Assembly: GCA_020536535.1 (NCBI GenBank)
Contig: JAHLWZ010000803.1
Location: 1 to 64,000, forward strand
Direction of reading: 5' to 3'
Length of the DNA: 64,000 nucleotides
Source: Pelomyxa schiedti
Lineage: Eukaryota; Evosea; Pelobiontida; Pelomyxidae
Each line of letters opens with the position of its first letter. The stretch's first letter is position 1. The position numbers were made by a program, and so were the translations under genes. Below the pieces are notes generated by a model. That model did not search any database, had not been told where the DNA came from, and saw nothing but the letters and a program-made list of their open reading frames with translations. Shown piece by piece: positions 45,738 through 56,400 of the stretch.

Positions 45738-47298
45738 GCATTCACGTTCCGAACAAACAAAGTACTCTCATCCGATCTAATTAAACAGACCGATCTTTAT
45801 TTCCACACCGACGGTTGGGAATGTACGGGCAGGCACCCTTTGCAACCGAGGAAGCATATTTCGATCCACCCCAAGGCAGCGGTGCTACACAACTACACGG
45901 TCGGGAGGGCGGACGCGGGCACGTGGTGATTGACAGGGACCATTTTGCTTATGTGACTCCGCAAAGGCCTCAGGGGGATGGTGCCGATGTTTGTTTTTTT
46001 TTTGTTTTGTTTTGTTTTGTTAAATTGTCCCCTCTTGTGCTGAAAATGAGCAAGACAGGTGGAGTGTGAGGACTATTGCTGGTAAGAACAGTGTGAGTGG
46101 ATTCTCTGATGGAATCGGGAGTGAGGCTAGGTTCAGCTATCCGAGTTCCATCGGTTTCCTTCCAGTTTATGGCGACGACCTGATTGTGAGTGATAATATG
46201 AATTCCAAATTTAGGCGGCTCCATTCTGATGGACAAACCCAAGGTTGCTCTTTTACACTAATAGTGGATGATCTTTAATTGTTCTGGTTTTTGACTTATC
46301 ATCTTCTCTAAAGCTATTGTAACCACCATCAGGAGTCAGGACCCTCCTCCATATCTCGTAAATCCATCCAGTTTTGTTGGAGACGACAGTGGCAACATAT
46401 TTGTTATTGCAACTGGCAACCACAGCCTTGTGAAAATTGACACAAATGGTTTTTCACAGCCTTGGCACTCCATGAGTCCTTATGTCGGTCAGGATTGATG
46501 TCATTTATTGCGGGATCTTCTTACGGCTTTGCTGATGGCTGTGGTAGCGCAGCAAAGTTTCACTATCCATGGGGCGTGATCCTTGATAGGTCAGGCAACT
46601 TCATTGTCACAGATGTTCAGAATAACCGTATTAGAAAGATCACCCCAGACGGTACGGTACATCTGACATTACATACCTTCCCACTCACACAAAAAAGGTA
46701 CTGTTACTACACTAGCGGGGAATGGAACACAGGGCCATGATGACGGTCCTTGCTCTTCAGCGACGTTTAATAAACCTTGTGGTATAGCACTGGACTGTTT
46801 TACAGATGATATTTACATATCCGATATGGAAACAAGCAGAATCCGGAAAATAACATCCGAAGGTAGCGTTACTTTTTCCTCTACCAGTTGTAATGATGCA
46901 TTTGAAAGGTTTGGTATTTACTGTGGCTGGTTACGGGCGTGGATTTCAGGATGGCCAAAAACTATTGGCAAACTTTAGCTACCCAAGAGGCATGGCATTC
47001 AATTCACAAGGTGCATTGATTATAGCTGACTCCTCCAATAACGCTGTGCGGGCCCTGGACAGAGAAGGTTGTAACTGTTAATAGTTCTATACCCTAATTC
47101 CAACAATCACAAACCGCAGGCAATGTAACTACGCTTGTTGGTGGCCAGCAGGGATTTTTGGATGGCCTGGGCACAGTTGCTCAGTTCAACAATCCCACAA
47201 GTGTAGCGATTGGGCGCAACAGCATTTACGTATCAGACTTTGAAAACCACTGTATAAGAGAGCTTGTACTCACATCCCCAACAACAAATGCGTCCTGA
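45738..47298 (+). CDS. NHL-repeat beta-propeller protein
   Basis: NHL repeats form a six-bladed propeller used for protein or RNA binding. At least five repeats are readable: VRTIAGKNSVSGFSDGIGSE, ARFSYPSSIGFLP, DLIVSDNMNSKFRRL; then FIAGSSYGFADGCGSAAKFH, YPWGVILDRSGNFIVTDVQN, NRIRKITPDG; then GTQGHDDGPCSSATFNKP, CGIALDCF, IYISDMETSRIRKI; then FTVAGYGRGFQDGQKLLANF, SYPRGMAF, LIIADSSNNAVRAL; then TLVGGQQGFLDGLGTVAQFN, NPTSVAIG, IYVSDFENHCIREL. The stop is at 47296-47298. No RING, B-box or filamin domain is seen. The start is uncertain: Met at 45738 (MAFTFRTNKVLSSDLIKQTD) is the best candidate and exon joins between 45,800 and 46,060 are provisional. Confidence 0.68.
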
Positions 47299-47414
47299 AG
47301 GTTATTTATTGGCTTGTAATGTCGACGAAACCATGGCTCTTCCCTTCACGATTCTTTTTGTGTACGCCAAAGAAAGGAAATTCGAAGGTTTTTTTTTAGT
47401 TTTCCAAAATTTGG

Positions 47415-49593
47415 TCAGTGAGAAAAATATCCTGGAGGTGGCATGTTGTATGCAGAAGGATAGGGATAAGCTGGGTTGTATGGCATGGTTTGTTGTGGGA
47501 ATTGTTGCATGGGAGTTGGTGCGTAGTTGAGTGGGAGGTCGTGGGTGTACATGGCTTGTTGCACAACGTTGTACATAGAGTAGGACTGCTGTGGGTTGTT
47601 GTAGTTTGGGTATTGTGGGTTGAATCCAACACCCACTTGGTTGGGATACACTGAGCCGGTGTTGGGATACATGGTTTGTTGTGTGTTGTTGTTTGTATAC
47701 ATGTTGGGTTGAGTGTTGTTGGGGTACATGGGTGCCTGAGTGTAGGTGTTGAGCGGTGGCGAAGTGGCGGGGGTTGGGTATGTCTGCTGGTTGGTGGGGT
47801 AAGATGTGGATGGAGTGGATGGATATCCTGACAGAGACTGCTGCCCGTAACAAGATTGGCTTGGATCGGAGGTCCGCAGTGGCTGCTGGTAGTTAACTTG
47901 TTGGTACTGTATAGTCTGCTGAGCTGACAGACCAGGTGACTGTGTGGAACTGGGAAGCGGAGGGGAAACGGACGGAACAGGTACATTTGGGATACCGGGT
48001 GATGAAGAATGTAGATTAGTGAAAATGTGTTGTTGAGGAATGCCACTCGAGTGAGAGGGGAATGGGACACCGGTGGATGTGGAAAAGGTTACACCATGTA
48101 GCTTAAGGAAGCAGACTTTATCTTTTTGGTTGTCGGTCACTGGGTTTGAAATTCTGTGAAAAATGGGAGATGATAATATGGGAGGAGGGAAGGAAACCGT
48201 AGTAATGGATCAACAGAGTGAAAGGAAATCTCCCGTAAAGACGCAGCAACCTGTCCAACATAATCCATCTTTTTTGAAGATGCTCCTGTGCGTTGTTGAT
48301 AGCACATAAAAAAAATTGCCTCATCAATCAATCCAACTTTGGGGAGTGGTATCCTGATGGAATGTGGGAAACAGAACGGAGGAAAAAAGGAATGCCCCAA
48401 ACTTGAAAGGACTAAACTGGCCACTAGAAGATGTTTCAGTGTCGTGCAATATTGTATTATTGCGGAGTCGCACAGAAACCATGGAATCTGGTACCTGTGA
48501 AAGTTGGAAAATTGTAAGCCTAAAGTATGAGCCTACTTGTGGTAGTGAGCATTGCAATGTGACTGCTGTTATGAGATTTTCATCAAAGGGTGCTTCAGCA
48601 CTTGGGGTGACTGTTACAGTTGTTGACCCTGTTACACTGGAAATAGTTTCAAGATAGGGGAAAAAAAGAGGGGAAGTACATTTCATGTGTCATTGTCAAA
48701 GTGTGTGGTCCGTCCTTGGCTTGAAGCTTCTGCAATGTTAGAGAAACGGAACCTATTACCACCTAGAGTAATAATTGAGAGAACATTTGATTAATGGGAA
48801 GAGGTACAGGCAGAGAGTCAACTTCCTGGCCGTAAAAACAGAAAAATAGTTCCCCATTGACACCCCCAGCAAGACGTTTCTCAATGGCAAACGCTGGCCA
48901 CTGAAAACTGCACAGAAAGGATCAAAACCCTTTATCATCCTGGAGGATACAAACCTATATGGAGACGTAGGGGAGGCAGAAATCTTTTGGCTCTTATAAA
49001 TCACAGTAGGCACACATAAGTTGCCAGTGTACTTTGAAGGCCTATTCAAATCCCTCGCTTTACGAATTTTCTATATATTAAAATATCAGTTTCCGAATTT
49101 AAAAATCAAGACTTAAACTCCACGCCCAATGGGGAAAAAAAAAAAAAAATTTTAAAAAATAACTCACAGCAGAAGAAAGAGGTTTGACAGTTGGGCCTCT
49201 GAATCTGGAAGCCCCCAGTACCCTCGGGAAGCTCTTCACCACAAAATAAGCGCAGCTCACCTGCTGCCCTTGCGGAAGCACAGAAGCCCCGCCCCCGCCG
49301 CTTGCGCTCACGTTGGCTACGCCGCCCGCGCCTCCACCGCTAACCGACAGTGACGATTTCCTCAGAGTCACTGTAGACATGCTGGCCGATCGGCCTAGCA
49401 CGCTCAGGTGCTGGGTGGCCGGCGACGAAGAGGAGGAGGTCCCGAGGACGCTGCCGGACCCGGAGCCGGGGGAGTTGCTTCCGCCTCCGGAAGAAGAAGA
49501 AGAAGTCGACGCGGCAGGTGTGGGCCCAAAGTAGGCCTTGACAAGCAACGTCGCTACTGCGCTGCTTGTTGGGGTACCGGGGGTGGTTGCCAT
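47415..49593 (-). CDS. Unknown protein: Ser/Gly-rich head, beta-rich middle, Tyr/Pro/Gln-rich tail
   Basis: Not recognised. Start at 49593 (MATTPGTPTSSAVATLLVKA), then a Ser/Gly-rich region and YFVVKSFPRVLGASRFRGP. The next exons read KIRKARDLNRPSKYTGNLCV, then PTVIYKSQKISASPTSPYR; then FAIEKRLAGGVNGELFFCFY with GQEVDSLPVPLPINQMFSQL; then VTGSTTVTVTPSAEAPFDEN and QVGSYFRLTIFQLSQVPDSM. The beta-strand-like pattern could be C2- or arrestin-like, but I cannot confirm this. A shorter exon reads KKMDYVGQVAASLREIS. The last exon (48,147 to 47,415) is prion-like: long stretches of Tyr, Pro, Gln, Asn and Met, ending YNMPPPGYFSH. Convergent with the NHL gene, 117 bp apart. Confidence 0.58.
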
Positions 49594-49923
49594 GTTGTGG
49601 TGACAAAACACACGCAATCAGCAGATCGACACAGCCAAATTAGCAAATTTTCCCGATAGGGATGGTGTCTCTGTGTGGGCCTGGGGATCCCGACACAGGA
49701 ACTGTGATCTCCACTGCGATGCCCCAGTCGTTGAGCTTCGAGGCCTGCAGAACCCATGGACATCTTTCATCCCTCGAGCATCGAGCTCAGTTTGTTGTTT
49801 GTTGCGACCTCCAAAGCACCCCATCCGCAGGGTGGTGGATGCCAGGACTTCTGGTTAGTTTTCATTCTGGGAGATACTGAGCCCCAGAACCACCACCGAG
49901 AAACTCAAAAAAAAAATAGTAAA
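49594..49923. promoter_or_regulatory. Divergent promoter between the unknown minus gene and the UBE2Q-like gene
   Basis: About 330 bp with no supported exon. Short frames on both strands do not continue into either gene. The leader before the plus-strand ATG is A-rich (ACTCAAAAAAAAAATAGTAAA). Confidence 0.35.
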
Positions 49924-51063
49924 ATGGCTGCTAAAACACCAGCGAAGAAGCCGGTGGCGGTTGAGGACGAAGACGAGGAAGAGATCGAAGACGACGGTAC
50001 TCTCGTTGACTTGGAGGATGAGGATGACGACGGTGGCTTCGGGTTTGGCGACGACGACGATGACGTTTTCGCAGCGCCTCCTCCCAAGCCCAAGACCACT
50101 GCCGCTGCGAAGTACGCACAATGCTTTTTACTTATTTTCCTTTCTTTTCCTCTTTTTCCTTTTTCTTTCTTTCGTTTTGTGATCCTCGGTTTTTTTTCCA
50201 GGCCTCCGCCTCCTGAGGAAGATCCCTCCAAGTTCAACGTGGTGGGGGGATCTGCGCAAGCCACTGCACGGCTCCTCAAGGACCTACGCGCTTTGAAAGC
50301 AAATGACACTTCAAAGTTTGTGCGTAATCTTATGTACAATCCATATTCAGCACTAAAAAAAATGTAATGTAGGGAATCTCTGCAGAACCACAAGGCGATA
50401 ATTTGTACACAGTTTGTTCTCCACAGTTATTCTTTCACAAGCTAACAACACAAAAATAAAGTGGACAGTTAAACTTTTCGGTTAGCACTCTCTTCTGCCT
50501 TAGGAATTACAATCTTAATCTCGCGTAGGATTTGATGGTCAGCTCGAAAAGGACCTTGAGGCTTACGCCAAGAGAAGTGGAGCCAAGGAGGTACCATCCA
50601 ACCTAGACTCTATTGAATCTCACTGGGTAAAGGTTGAATTGGAAATGAAATTCAGAAGTGACTATCCTTTCACCCCACCCTTTATTCGCGTGGTGAAACC
50701 ACGATTCCAATTTCACACAGGCCATGTAAAATCTTTCCCTATGTAATTCCGGTATTTACCTTCTACAAGGTCACCATAGGAGGCAGTATCTGTATGGAAC
50801 TCCTAACACGAAGCGGCTGGCTCCCAGGTACCCACTCCGTATGTTCGCGAAGAACTAATTTTCGGATAGCAAACGATATCGAAAGTATTCTCGTACAAAT
50901 AAGAGCTGAAATGCTTGCAGGAAATGCTAGGCTGGACCTTCACAATTCCACACCCTACTCGTATGCCTTTATCCTCTATTATTATAACCCAACTGACGCA
51001 AACAGGGACCGAGAAGCTCAAGATGCTTTTGAGAGAGTTGCTAGACAACACGGCTGGAGTTAA
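49924..51063 (+). CDS. UBE2Q-like ubiquitin-conjugating enzyme (E2)
   Basis: Carries ubiquitin as a thioester on Cys. Start at 49924; the head is strongly acidic (VEDEDEEEIEDDGTLVDLED, FGFGDDDDDVFAAPPPKPK). After introns come ATARLLKDLRALKAND (first helix of the UBC fold), VPSNLDSIESHWVKVELEMK, FRSDYPFTPPFIRVVKPRF and the active-site segment VTIGGSICMELLTRSGW, where the Cys is the catalytic residue. This GG-ICMELLT form, without the usual HPN tripeptide, marks the UBE2Q group. NDIESILVQIRAEMLAGNAR and the C-terminal end EAQDAFERVARQHGWS (stop 51061-51063) follow. About seven introns. The N-terminal RWD-like region of animal UBE2Q proteins is replaced here by the short acidic head. Confidence 0.85.
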
Positions 51064-51208
51064 TTATTGTCCCTCAACCACCTCCACTTTTCATTCCTTC
51101 GTGCGTGAAATTGGGACAATAAAATAAACACCGTGTTGATCCAAAAATATTCAACACCCCGTAACGCGGAAATTTTTGCAACGAGAGGTTTTTTTCTCAG
51201 AAGAAAAC

Positions 51209-53159
51209 ATGGATGGCGCTGGTGGTGAGCGTCAACGGATTTTTTCGTTTCTCACGTTGTATTTTAGTGGAGTACATCCAAAAGACCAAAGTTCTTGCTG
51301 TATGGGAAGGTTTTTTTTCGTTTTGGTACTGTGCCAAATTACACTCACTAAGTTATTCAGCCTTTTTACAACAATTGGCAAAGACGGGACCACCACCAAA
51401 GGGCACAAATGTGTATGAAGTGGCTGCCAACTTCATACATCAGTGGAGAGCAGGTAGTGATAGAACGTTGTTCTGGATTTTAACTGTGGGTGGGGATGTA
51501 AATTGAATTTCATGTGTTGTGTAATTGCCCACAAAATACTTATCGTAACTAGACAACACAGAGAATGCCAGAACAGCAACCGAGCCTACAACTGGATCAA
51601 AACAGACCAAGCCCACGCCTCACAGTCGTTCTGGCGCCGGAAGTGGCAAAAAAAATCGGCACAATAATCACGGGAGTGGATCCCATTCAGGGAGTTCAAA
51701 TGAGAGCGGCAGTGGTAGCTTTTCAGCCAGTGGGGATCACGCACCCCATCAAATTGCAAGACCAACAGCTACCTCAGTCGCTCTCGAATCTTCTAAGCCT
51801 GCAGCAACCCCTGTACAACCAATAACACCAACATTAACAAAAGCCACAGTTGCAGACTCACCATCTCCAAGTGCAGTAGCCCCACCAGTTGCACCTGTAA
51901 ATACACCTGCACCAACACAAACTCAAACAGCAAAGCCTGAGCCAAAAGTTGTACCATCTGTCCCAGTAGTAACAGTGACGGCTCCTCCAAAAGCGGATAC
52001 TGCGACTCAAAGCAATGCAACTCCCAATCAAGAAAACCCACTTGCCCTTCCAAGCCTTGTTGTCAAGGACTTCAGTAAGAAAGGAAGTAAATCTGGGAGT
52101 ATGGACGATTTCGACTTGCCAGATAGTGATTCTCAGAGTAAAGAATGGGACACACTTGCTTCACTGGAGGACTCTTCAAGCAAACCCCATAAGTCATCAA
52201 CAATAACACTCACTTCTACGCTTGAACATGTTTCTCCTACGACTCCAGCTGCTCCTGTTGGAACTTCCACTGATACTGCTGCCAGATTACAAAGTATCAT
52301 GTCCCGGTTTTCCACTCCTCCAATTGCTCTTGCATCAAGCACCCCTCCAATACCTCTTGGAACTAATCCCCTGACCAATCCTCTTGTAAGTACCCTCGGG
52401 AGCAACCCCCTTGCAAATCCTCTTGTACTTGGGACCTCTCCACTGGGTCTTGGAACTCCTTTGGGTTTAGGCAGCCCACTAAATATTGGCGCATCGCCTC
52501 TCGGCACCCCTCTGACCGGTCTGGGGGCATCATCACTTGCCGGAATTTGCCAACTAGGAAACATTGGTGCCTCGCCACTGGGAAGCATAGGGACTTCACC
52601 ACTGGGTGCCATGGGTTCCTCCCTTGGTTCCATTGGTGCTCCCTTGCCTCTTTCCGGATTGTCATCAATACTCAGCAAACCTTTGACCGCTTCACTCCCC
52701 GTTACCAAGCCAATAGAAACACCAAAACCGGCGGAACCGCCAGAACAACCAACACCCGGACCCCAGCAATCAGAGAAAGCATCCAGCTGCCAAAACGCGG
52801 CCCTCTCTGAGCACACAAACTCCACCACCACAGCAAGCCAAATAGGAGCCACAACACAAAGCCTACTAGGAACCACCGGAATATCCAGCCTCACTGCAAC
52901 ACAGAATCCGCTCACCGGAAGTGTCAGTGATGATTTTGCGGACTTGAGCGGTGTGGTTGATGAAGGTGGGAGTGACCTCAATGGCGTTGAGGACTTTGAC
53001 TTCAGCTTGAGTGGAAGCACCAAGAAAGGTGGTGCCAAGAAAAAGTCCGGAAAAACCAAAGGCAACAAGGCCGGCAAATCACCAAAGGGTGCTACTGGGA
53101 GTGACCCAGATCTTTCCGACCTCAGTGACTTATCTGGCTTTGATGATGACCTCACCTGA
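51209..53159 (+). CDS. Disordered protein with SPLG-type repeats, unknown
   Basis: Start at 51209. Three tiny exons read MDGAG, VEYIQKTKVLAVWE and AFLQQLAKTGPPPKGTNVYE with VAANFIHQWRA, the only folded-looking part. After the last intron one 1.6-kb exon encodes low-complexity sequence: Ser/Gly/His/Asn-rich, then Thr/Pro/Ala-rich. Next (52,330-52,680) comes an array of short units such as NPLTNPL, TSPLGLG, GASPLGT and GSIGTSPLGAMG. The C-terminal end is Gly/Ser with acidic aromatic motifs (GVEDFDFSLSG, DLSDLSDLSGFDDDLT) around a Lys/Gly patch. DFDL-type acidic motifs resemble adaptor-binding motifs in endocytic accessory proteins, but this is speculation. No family assigned. Confidence 0.6.
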
Positions 53160-53433
53160 GAGGGGCTTGGGTTTTATGATCAACAGTTCCTGTGGTGTTT
53201 TAGTGAAGCGGCTCTGTTCCATTCACAAAAACAACAGAACTCGCCGGCGGCGAAATCCACGCAGAGAATTTTAGTAAAAATGCGGTTCAAAAATGTCCAT
53301 AACCAAAGCGGGAACGTCGATCTTTTTTCAATGTCCAAACAGAGAGCCAACTGCAAACAACAACGAAAACTTGAACAAAACAAACACAAGCAATTTTTAA
53401 TCACACCAATTCATTCAACAGCGACCAAGAAAA

Positions 53434-56400
53434 ATGGGCTGTCGTTGCCCAGTCCCTCCTTCTTCGTTGTCCTCACGCACCAGGCCATCATCAGTTCCGT
53501 CGTCCCTGTTTCTCCACGTGATCCAAACACTTGTTGTTGTATTGTTATATCCCACAATTGCGCTCGGCGGGTGCAATTCCGACTGCACCGACTGCCCTGG
53601 ATCCGTCCTGGGACAGGCCTCAGTCTCAGTCGCCCCGTCCGCAGGCTCCCTTGCCAACGTCACATTCGAAGTGTATTACGCAGGATTCGCACCAAGTTGC
53701 ACTGGACTTTCGGCCAGTGCTTTTTTCATGATACAGTGGAGCAAGGACAATTTTGTTACAATAGCGGGTTCTGTAAATACCACTAATGTGTCTTCTCAGA
53801 CTTTCCAGGCTGGTTTGTCAGTCCCTTATTTGTTTTTTTTTCTCCACGTTGCAAAAATTCGAACTACGCTCTTCATTTCATTAACTGGAATAATCTAACC
53901 AAATCTAACCAAAACTACACAGTTGGCCATGTTCCACCAGGGATCTGGAAATACAGAGGCATTCCAATGGGGAGGAAAAGGTGGCTGTTTTCTGGATTTC
54001 CCTTTTTTAAAACAGTTTTGTAGGATATGTGCAGATTCAAATTCTGAGGTGAAATTAAATTGTGGCGGCCCAGAGGTAATGGAATTCTTTGATAGGAGCG
54101 TATTGGGGAAAATAGACCAAAACTGCAATAATCCTCTCATAAGTGACTTCCATAGAAAGCAACAACATTATTATTAATCAGTCAATAGATGACTCTTGTT
54201 TCAATTCATCCTTCCCAGCAGAGGTCGAAGCTAAATGCGAGGGTGTCTCCTCATGTCAATTCGCACTTGTCAATAAAATTCTATGTAATGGAGTCAAGGT
54301 GGATCCCCGGATCAATGTGATTGCTCTATGCTCTCCAAAGATTTCTCTGATAAAGGATCCTACACCCAACACTCTCTGTGTTCTGTTTACTCCAGAAGTT
54401 GTGGGGCTTGCATCTACTGTAGATCCAAGTTTGACATCTGTCGTATGCCTGTTCGTCTTTTTTGTTCTTCTCTAACTGTTTTAGAGGACTGTCTCCCTCA
54501 GATGGAACGCATCTAATTGGGGGGCCAATTGCTCTGGGGCTGTGCCATTTTACACCATCGATGTATATCATGTTAGTGGTGTACACTGGACATATGTCAC
54601 TAAGGGCACCAACTTCACTTCTACATTTTCTACTCTGGGACTTTACACTTGGGTACAAATCAAATTTAAGATAAATTAATGACTGCAATTCCATATCATA
54701 AATTGCACCGGGAAGGAAACTAACAAAACTTTTTTAGTATGTGACAGCTAAGAATGGTGTTGCCATTGGCACCTCTAGTCCAAGTTATTTCTATCTCTGC
54801 CACACAGATCCCCCTTTCCCTGTCCAGCTAGCTTCCCCCTTAGATGGGAACTTCTATGAAGGATTGTCAACATATCTATCTTGGGGCTTTGCAGATGGTT
54901 CCGTCGTCACTAATTTCATCCTGTAACCCTATTTGTTAGATTTTATGAATTCATGTGGTCCAGATTACTCTTTAAGATGGCCAGATGCAAGTTCTAATGT
55001 TATTTCTTGCTACAAAAACCAAATTTCAAGAGAATGGGCCAATGCAGCTGTTACATGTCAAAATGCAACAGCTGTTTCATTAGCTTCAATTCTCTCCGAG
55101 GAAGAGTTTGATTACATTTCTTCTCAGTTGTCTCAGCCTATTTGGATTGGGTTGAGTGACATTAAGTGCGTTCCCTCCTCTATCAAGGGTTTTTCCTCAA
55201 TCACTATTTAGAGTTGAAGGTGTGTTTCAATGGGTGGATGGGACCGAAGGTGTTTGGAATACTATTCTATCAAATTCTCCAACGCGTGACTGTGTGTACA
55301 TGAACAGTACAGGCTTTTTTGCTGATACTTGCACTAAGAGCAGACCTTCATTATGTAAAAAATCTGGTACTCAACAAGACCCTTCCACCCATTAACTACC
55401 TCCGATTCAGGCTTTAACCAAGATTGCCAAAAGGACCAATGGTTCGACTTGTACATTGGAACGTCTTCAAGCCAATCCCTGATTGCATCTCACATACACA
55501 CATCGTCATACCATCTGAATGTATCTCTGGAAGGACAATATTTTTGGAGGGTGGTTGCATCCAATTCCCTTTTCACATCAAGCTCTTCCACGTGGAGCTT
55601 TATTTCGTGTATTCCTTCACCACCAGAAAATTTCAGCCTAATAAGTCCCTTCGATGGGGAGCAATACAACATTGGCCCCTCTGTAGAATCCATTAATATA
55701 ACCCTCTTCTGGAATCCTTCAGGGTCTATGGGGAAGACATGCTGGGAAAGTGGTATGAATCCACTTCTCTCAACACTTCCGATAATGATTTCCTAGGACC
55801 TGTTAGCTTGTACATTGTATACATGGACGGGAGAAACCTGCTCAATTCGTCAGTGACTTCTGGTTCTATTTTAGTAGCACCAGGAAATCATACATGGTTT
55901 ATAGTTGCCGGTAATGGCCGATCCACAACCACCTGCCAGGAGGCCAGGTTTACAGTGTGTCAGTCTGTTCCTGAACAAGCACCTTCTTTTTTAAGTCCTG
56001 CGAGTGGAGATCTTTTCGTTGTAGGCAAAGATGTCTTTATGTGGGGTGCAGTTTCATTTGGAATGAATTGTGAGGGTGACTCCCCAATCCTTCTCTTCTG
56101 GTATGGCCTATCACCTGAATCCACAAGCTCTGTAATCCTTCCCATCAACTCCACGTCTTACTGCCCTGATGAGTTGCCAGAAAGTGGGAATTTTTACTGG
56201 TACATTCAAGTGGACAACTCTGTGAAATATACGGCATCCACAACACAAAATATCACTTTGTGTGCATTATCACCCCCTGCCACGCCTGTTATTTCTCCTT
56301 CCACTGGTTTTTTCACATACTCCACTGCTGTGACCACCACGTGGAATGTTGCGCACTGTGGATGTACATGTAGATGGGATTTGAACTGCTCAGTCACTCT

